This document shows, piece after piece, positions 60,859 to 64,000 of a DNA stretch of 64,000 nucleotides; positions within the stretch are counted from its first letter, which is position 1, and each line of letters begins with the position of its first letter. A program made the position numbers and the translations under genes. The stretch is taken from assembly GCA_021789895.1 (NCBI GenBank), contig JAJYIU010000011.1, forward strand, positions 1-64,000, written 5' to 3'. This DNA comes from Acidobacteriota bacterium (lineage in GTDB: Bacteria > Acidobacteriota > Terriglobia > Terriglobales > SCQP01). The notes beneath the pieces were generated by a model. The model made no database searches. It was given only the letters and a program-made list of their open reading frames with translations, and was not told the DNA's origin.

Positions 60859-61200
60859 ATGTTCATCCGGCAATTGCGGCGAATCGCCCTTCTGGCGGCC
60901 ACCCTGGGGCTGGCTTTGACCGCCGGCGCGGCCACCACGCGCCTGACCGGCACCATCACCGACAGCATGTGCGGCCTGCATCACATGATGAAAGGCAATC
61001 CCGCCAAATGCACCCGCGACTGCGTGAAAAGCGGCAGCCATTTCGCCCTGGCAGTGCATGGCCGCGTGATCGTGCTGCAGCCGGAAAACGCCGCGGCCAG
61101 GTCGGCGCTCTCGCGCTATGCCGCCCGGCGGGTCACCCTCTTCGGCAGCTATTCAGGCAAAATCTTCGAGGTCAGCCGGGTCGTAAAAGCCGGCAAATAA
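60859..61200 (+). CDS. Small secreted three-cysteine protein (DUF5818-like)
   Basis: The 113-residue product has a signal peptide (about residues 1-25) and a compact domain beginning TRLTGTITDSMCGLHHMM. Cysteines are at positions 38, 51 and 55 (KCTRDCVKSGSHFAL), and VTLFGSYSGKIFEVSRVVKAG ends the protein. The pattern LxG-xxx-D-x2-C, Cys pair, G-x-L, N-A..L and V.V.G resembles small acidobacterial secreted proteins often labelled DUF5818. The assignment is by eye. The same pattern recurs in the periplasmic part of the anti-sigma factor at 62902-63609. CGAGGAC lies before the ATG. The cysteines may bind metal or form a disulphide. Confidence 0.65.
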   Translation: MFIRQLRRIALLAATLGLALTAGAATTRLTGTITDSMCGLHHMMKGNPAKCTRDCVKSGSHFALAVHGRVIVLQPENAAARSALSRYAARRVTLFGSYSGKIFEVSRVVKAGK

Positions 61201-61307
61201 GCTAAGCGCAATCGAACGGCTGGCGGCTGCATGCTGGCGGCTAACCTGGCTGATCGCTGGCGCTGGCTGGCTGAGGTCGCGCCCGCCGCGGCATAATAGC
61301 GCCAAGC

Positions 61308-62081
61308 ATGTTTTTCCTGAAAAAATTGATTGGCATGCTGCTCATGCCGCTGCCGGTGGCGCTGGGCTTGCTTTTGGCGGCGCTGGTGTTGTTCTGGCGC
61401 CAGCGCCGCTTCCGGCTGGCGCGCTGGCTGGCGTCCGCCGCCTGGCTGCTGCTGTTTCTAGCCGGCAGCCAATGGATGGCGTGGCAGCTCGAAGGCCCGC
61501 TCACCGGCCGCTATCCTCCCTGGCGTGTCTCCCAGGCCGGCAGTGGCGCGCCCGCCACCATCGTCGTGCTCGGCGGCGGCAAGCATCGCAATGCCCGTCT
61601 CCCCATCGTGGCCCGGCTCACGCAGGTGTCGTTGAACCGCCTGGTCGAAGGCATACGCCTGTATCGCGCCTTGCACGCGATTCAGCCCGGCGAGCGCCTG
61701 CTGCTTTCCGGCGGCCCGCGCCGGGCGCCGGAGGCGCTGCTGATGCGCCAGGTCGCTCTCGCCTTGGGCGTGCCGGACGCCGCACTGGAGTTGGAAACTA
61801 CTTCGCTCGATACCCCTTCCCAGGCGCGCCACCTGAAACCGATGCTCGGCGCCCGGCCTTTCCTGCTGGTGACTTCCGCCGTTCACATGCCGCGCGCCAT
61901 GGCCCTGTTCAAACGACAGGGCCTCGATCCGATCCCCGCTGCCTCCGATTGGACTGCCTCCTCCCCCTCGAATTGGATGTCTTGGCTGCCCAATGCGGCA
62001 ACCCTGCAAGACGCCTCCGCCGCCTGGCACGAAATCCTGGGCCGGCTTTGGGAATCTCTCCGCGGAGAAACCGCGGGATGA
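61308..62081 (+). CDS. YdcF/ElyC (DUF218) family membrane protein
   Basis: The 257-residue product has two N-terminal transmembrane helices (LLMPLPVALGLLLAALVLFW and ASAAWLLLFLAGSQWMAWQL) and a DUF218 domain: TIVVLGGGKHRN, LVEGIRLYRALH, LLLSGGPRRAPEA, the conserved ELETTSLDTPSQARHLK and FLLVTSAVHMPRAMALFKRQG. The ElyC group affects peptidoglycan or lipid-carrier homeostasis in E. coli, and a related envelope role is likely. Its stop overlaps the next start as ATGATG. CATAAT lies ten bases before the ATG with no ribosome binding site. Confidence 0.87.
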   Translation: MFFLKKLIGMLLMPLPVALGLLLAALVLFWRQRRFRLARWLASAAWLLLFLAGSQWMAWQLEGPLTGRYPPWRVSQAGSGAPATIVVLGGGKHRNARLPIVARLTQVSLNRLVEGIRLYRALHAIQPGERLLLSGGPRRAPEALLMRQVALALGVPDAALELETTSLDTPSQARHLKPMLGARPFLLVTSAVHMPRAMALFKRQGLDPIPAASDWTASSPSNWMSWLPNAATLQDASAAWHEILGRLWESLRGETAG

Positions 62082-62812
62082 TGCCGCCGCGCATCGTGCT
62101 GGTCGGCGTCCGCAACCCGCTCAATATCGGCGCCGCCGCGCGCGCCCTGGCTAATTTCGGCCTGGACGAACTGGTGCTGGTGCGCCCCTACTCGGAAGCC
62201 TGGAAGACCGCCCGCTCCGCCCGCGCCGGACAGGCCGTGCTCGCACGCGCTCGTGTCGCCGCCAATCTTGCCGACGCCCTCGCCGGCGTGAGCTTGGCGC
62301 TGGGCACCTCCTCCGCCACCGGCCGCAAACCCGAAATCGAGCTGCTGGAATGGCCCGATTCCCTGGACCGCTTCGACCTCTCCCGCCCCTGGGCCCTGCT
62401 CTTCGGCTCGGAAAAAACCGGCTTGACCACCGAAGACCTCAGCTACTGCCAGGCCGTCTTGCGCCTGAAAACCGCCGCCGCCAGTCCCTCCATGAACCTC
62501 GGCCAGGCGGTTGCCGTCTGCGGCTACGAGCTCCGCCGGCGACTGGATTTAATGCCGCTCGCAGCCTCCGCTTCGCCGCCCGCGCTTGCAGCCTCCACGC
62601 CGGCGCCCGCCGCCGATCTCGCCACCCGCGACCGCCTGGCCTCCGCCTTCGTGCCGCTGCTCGAACAACTGGGCGTCTTCCGCGGCCAGCATCGCGCCAG
62701 CCAGACCCGCCGCCTGCGCCGCATGCTGGCGCGCTGGGAATTGAGCCCCGGCGACGCCCGCCTGCTGCTCGGCCTCGCCCGCGAGCTCCGCCGCACGCTG
62801 AGCCATCGCTAG
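62078..62812 (+). CDS. trmJ: TrmJ-like SPOUT tRNA/rRNA methyltransferase
   Basis: The 244-residue product is a TrmH/SpoU superfamily RNA 2'-O-methyltransferase, closest to TrmJ (tRNA position 32). Motif 1 reads RNPLNIGAAARALANFG, motif 2 LLFGSEKTGLTTEDLSYC and motif 3 SPSMNLGQAVAVCGYELRRR. Most family members have Gly-Arg-Glu in motif 2; here it is Gly-Ser-Glu, so the usual arginine is missing. The C-terminal helical extension (LLEQLGVFRGQHRASQTRRLRRML) fits TrmJ. It is translationally coupled to the YdcF gene by an ATGATG overlap and converges with the anti-sigma gene. Confidence 0.85.
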   Translation: MMPPRIVLVGVRNPLNIGAAARALANFGLDELVLVRPYSEAWKTARSARAGQAVLARARVAANLADALAGVSLALGTSSATGRKPEIELLEWPDSLDRFDLSRPWALLFGSEKTGLTTEDLSYCQAVLRLKTAAASPSMNLGQAVAVCGYELRRRLDLMPLAASASPPALAASTPAPAADLATRDRLASAFVPLLEQLGVFRGQHRASQTRRLRRMLARWELSPGDARLLLGLARELRRTLSHR

Positions 62813-62901
62813 CCTCCCTATCTACGCCGCGCAGGCGATATCGAAGGACTTGCGAAGCAATAATTTTTTAGCTGATCAATGTCGGCTGATCGCGCTTTTT
62901 G

Positions 62902-63609
62902 CTACCGCGCGGCCGCCGCCGCGCTGGTCGCGCCGCTGTCGGTGCCGGCGGTATCGCCTTCAGCCGGCTGCGCCATCAGCTTGAGCCGGGCGACGTGCAA
63001 GACGTGATTCCGCCGCCGGCCGCTGACCACGATGCGCAGATGATCTTTGGCGCGCGTATGCAGCAGCGCGTTCAGTGCAATGGCGTTGCCGTGGGCGTCG
63101 AAGCGCACGAACTGCCCCTTCGAGAGCACGCCATAGCCGGCCTGCCGGCATTCGGCGCGCAGGGCGCAGGCGCGCGTGTGGACCGCGCCGGAAATGCCCT
63201 GCGCGATCAGCTTGGGAGCGCAATGCGCGTCCACCAGCCAGCCCCGCAGGGTGACGCTGCCGGATTGGAAATGCAGCCACAGGCCCGAGCCGGCCAGCAG
63301 CAGCAGCGCGGCCAGCGCCCAGGCGGGAAACAAGCCCGTACGGCCGGGCAGAAAGCGCTGCCAGGCAGGCGCGGGGCGGGTATGCAGTTGCAGCGCCAGC
63401 CGCTGCTCCAGCCGGCTGCTGGCCGGCTCCGGCATGCTCTCCGGCAAGCCCTGCCGCAGCAATTCGCCTGCGGGCTTGCATTCTTCCAGACAGGCGCGGC
63501 ATTCCGGACACAGGCGCAGGTGTTCCAGCACCGCCGCCTGCGCCGCCGCGTCCAATTCGCCTTCCAGCAAGGCGCAAAAGTATTCGCGAATCGGCTGACA
63601 ATCCATCAT
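62902..63609 (-). CDS. Anti-sigma factor with zf-HC2 domain and a three-cysteine periplasmic domain
   Basis: The 235-residue membrane protein has an N-terminal zinc-binding anti-sigma domain with His30, Cys34 and Cys37 (HLRLCPECRACL). A cytoplasmic linker, one transmembrane helix (about residues 93-113) and a periplasmic domain of about 95 residues follow. That domain reads VTLRGWLVDAHCAPKL with Cys130, then Cys148 and Cys154, GVLSKGQFVRFDAHGN and LRIVVSGRRRNHVLHVARL. It matches the pattern of the small secreted protein at 60859. The start overlaps the ECF sigma stop as ATGA, the normal pair arrangement. The protein would hold the sigma factor inactive until the periplasmic domain senses a signal. 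Confidence 0.85.
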   Translation of the reverse strand: MMDCQPIREYFCALLEGELDAAAQAAVLEHLRLCPECRACLEECKPAGELLRQGLPESMPEPASSRLEQRLALQLHTRPAPAWQRFLPGRTGLFPAWALAALLLLAGSGLWLHFQSGSVTLRGWLVDAHCAPKLIAQGISGAVHTRACALRAECRQAGYGVLSKGQFVRFDAHGNAIALNALLHTRAKDHLRIVVSGRRRNHVLHVARLKLMAQPAEGDTAGTDSGATSAAAAAR

Positions 63610-64000
63610 CCAATTCCTCGCTCGGCGGTCGCCAGCCGGGTCAGCCGCTGGCGCAGCATCTGGCGGGCGCGCAACAGCCGGGTTTTCACATTGGCATCGC
63701 TGAGTTTCAAGATTCGGGCGGTATCGTGGGTGGAAAGCTCCTGTAAATCCCGCAGCACCAGCACCAGGCGGTAGCCCGCCGGCAGCCCCGATAGCGCCAG
63801 CGCAATGCGCTGCCGCTGTTCCTCGCGCGCCAGGTTCTGCTCCGGGGTGTCGTGCGTATCCACCGCCTCGCGCGCCATCTGGCCTTCGTCCTGCGCTCGC
63901 GGCTCGTCCAGCGATTCCCACATCGCGGCGTGGCTTTTGCGCAGCCGCATGCGCGCGGCGTTGATCGCAATCTGCGTCAGCCAGGTGGAAAAACGCGACT
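63606..64000 (-). CDS. ECF RNA polymerase sigma factor, 5' end outside the window
   Basis: This is a partial gene: the reading frame remains open to the right edge of the window. The visible 131 residues begin in sigma region 2 (FSTWLTQIAINAARMRLRK, typical of ECF region 2.4). A linker follows, then region 4 with LPAGYRLVLVLRDLQELSTHDTARILKLSDANVKTRLLRARQMLRQRL, a clear helix-turn-helix for the -35 element. The ORF in the track starts at an internal ATG and is too short. The stop overlaps the anti-sigma start as ATGA, so the two are coupled and the anti-sigma factor is its likely partner. Confidence 0.92.
   Translation of the reverse strand, partial: SRFSTWLTQIAINAARMRLRKSHAAMWESLDEPRAQDEGQMAREAVDTHDTPEQNLAREEQRQRIALALSGLPAGYRLVLVLRDLQELSTHDTARILKLSDANVKTRLLRARQMLRQRLTRLATAERGIG

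Noticed and set aside
1-64000. tRNA, rRNA, CRISPR arrays, insertion sequences and prophage
   Set aside because: I looked for tRNA T-loop motifs, regularly spaced repeats, transposase motifs and terminal inverted repeats and saw none. A covariance-model tRNA search would be decisive.

Overview
The window is about 65-70% GC, gene-dense, and reads as a chromosome segment of a Gram-negative bacterium, most likely an Acidobacteriota member. Support: heptose biosynthesis (hldD), a TonB-dependent receptor with an N-terminal carboxypeptidase-regulatory-like domain, a POTRA protein, a transaldolase/phosphoglucose isomerase fusion, a long MoxR/DUF58/DUF4129/RDD/SpoIIM operon, several secreted beta-propellers and three glycoside hydrolases (GH29, GH30, GH39-like). 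No rRNA, tRNA, CRISPR array, insertion sequence or phage gene was found. The taxonomic call is an inference from gene content.

Layout. 1-8.5 kb: hairpin-rich non-coding DNA, then a methyltransferase, an FAD/NAD reductase, a Sel1-repeat protein, a TlpA-like protein lacking one catalytic cysteine, a PQQ-type propeller and a convergent orphan histidine kinase. 8.7-15.1 kb: a pentose-phosphate operon tal-pgi, zwf, opcA, rpe with overlapping genes. 15.2-22.1 kb: a coiled-coil membrane protein, a FecR-like secreted protein with a promoter palindrome and a strong terminator, hldD, ribD, a beta-propeller, ribE and a GH39-like enzyme. 22.2-29.7 kb: an ABC ATPase fused to a DtxR-type metal regulator, a lone nuoB, an HD hydrolase, a propeller lipoprotein, a DUF1440 protein, ftsK and a YdjM-like protein. 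29.8-39.5 kb: an eleven-gene minus-strand operon (zinc-ribbon and B-box membrane proteins, DUF4129, DUF4350, MoxR, DUF58, SpoIIM, RDD), almost every gene overlapping the next.

39.8-46.5 kb: GH29 alpha-L-fucosidase and a Uma2 protein, then a minus-strand vitamin B12 unit: a cobalamin riboswitch upstream of a BtuB-like receptor and cobQ. 46.8-53.8 kb: a respiratory island. An 11-haem cytochrome c plus cytochrome b pair (+ strand) converges on a minus-strand operon of a 9-haem cytochrome c, cytochrome b, a histidine kinase carrying its own periplasmic CXXCH haem motif, and a NarL-type regulator. 54-64 kb: a barrel-less POTRA protein, DinB, a Tat-exported GH30, a low-GC hypothetical gene, pyruvate kinase, a transglutaminase-like protein, a small secreted three-cysteine protein, a YdcF/ElyC protein, a TrmJ-like methyltransferase, and an ECF sigma/anti-sigma pair. 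The sigma gene runs off the window.

How they work together: the pentose-phosphate operon feeds NADPH and pentoses. The cytochrome island looks like two quinol-linked periplasmic electron-transfer complexes, one of them co-transcribed with a haem-c redox or gas sensor. The periplasmic domain of the anti-sigma factor shares its pattern with the small secreted protein encoded about 2.5 kb away, which suggests a shared sensory or ligand-binding fold. The best candidates for undescribed biology are the haem-c sensor operon, the anti-sigma/secreted-domain pair, and the ABC-DtxR fusion.
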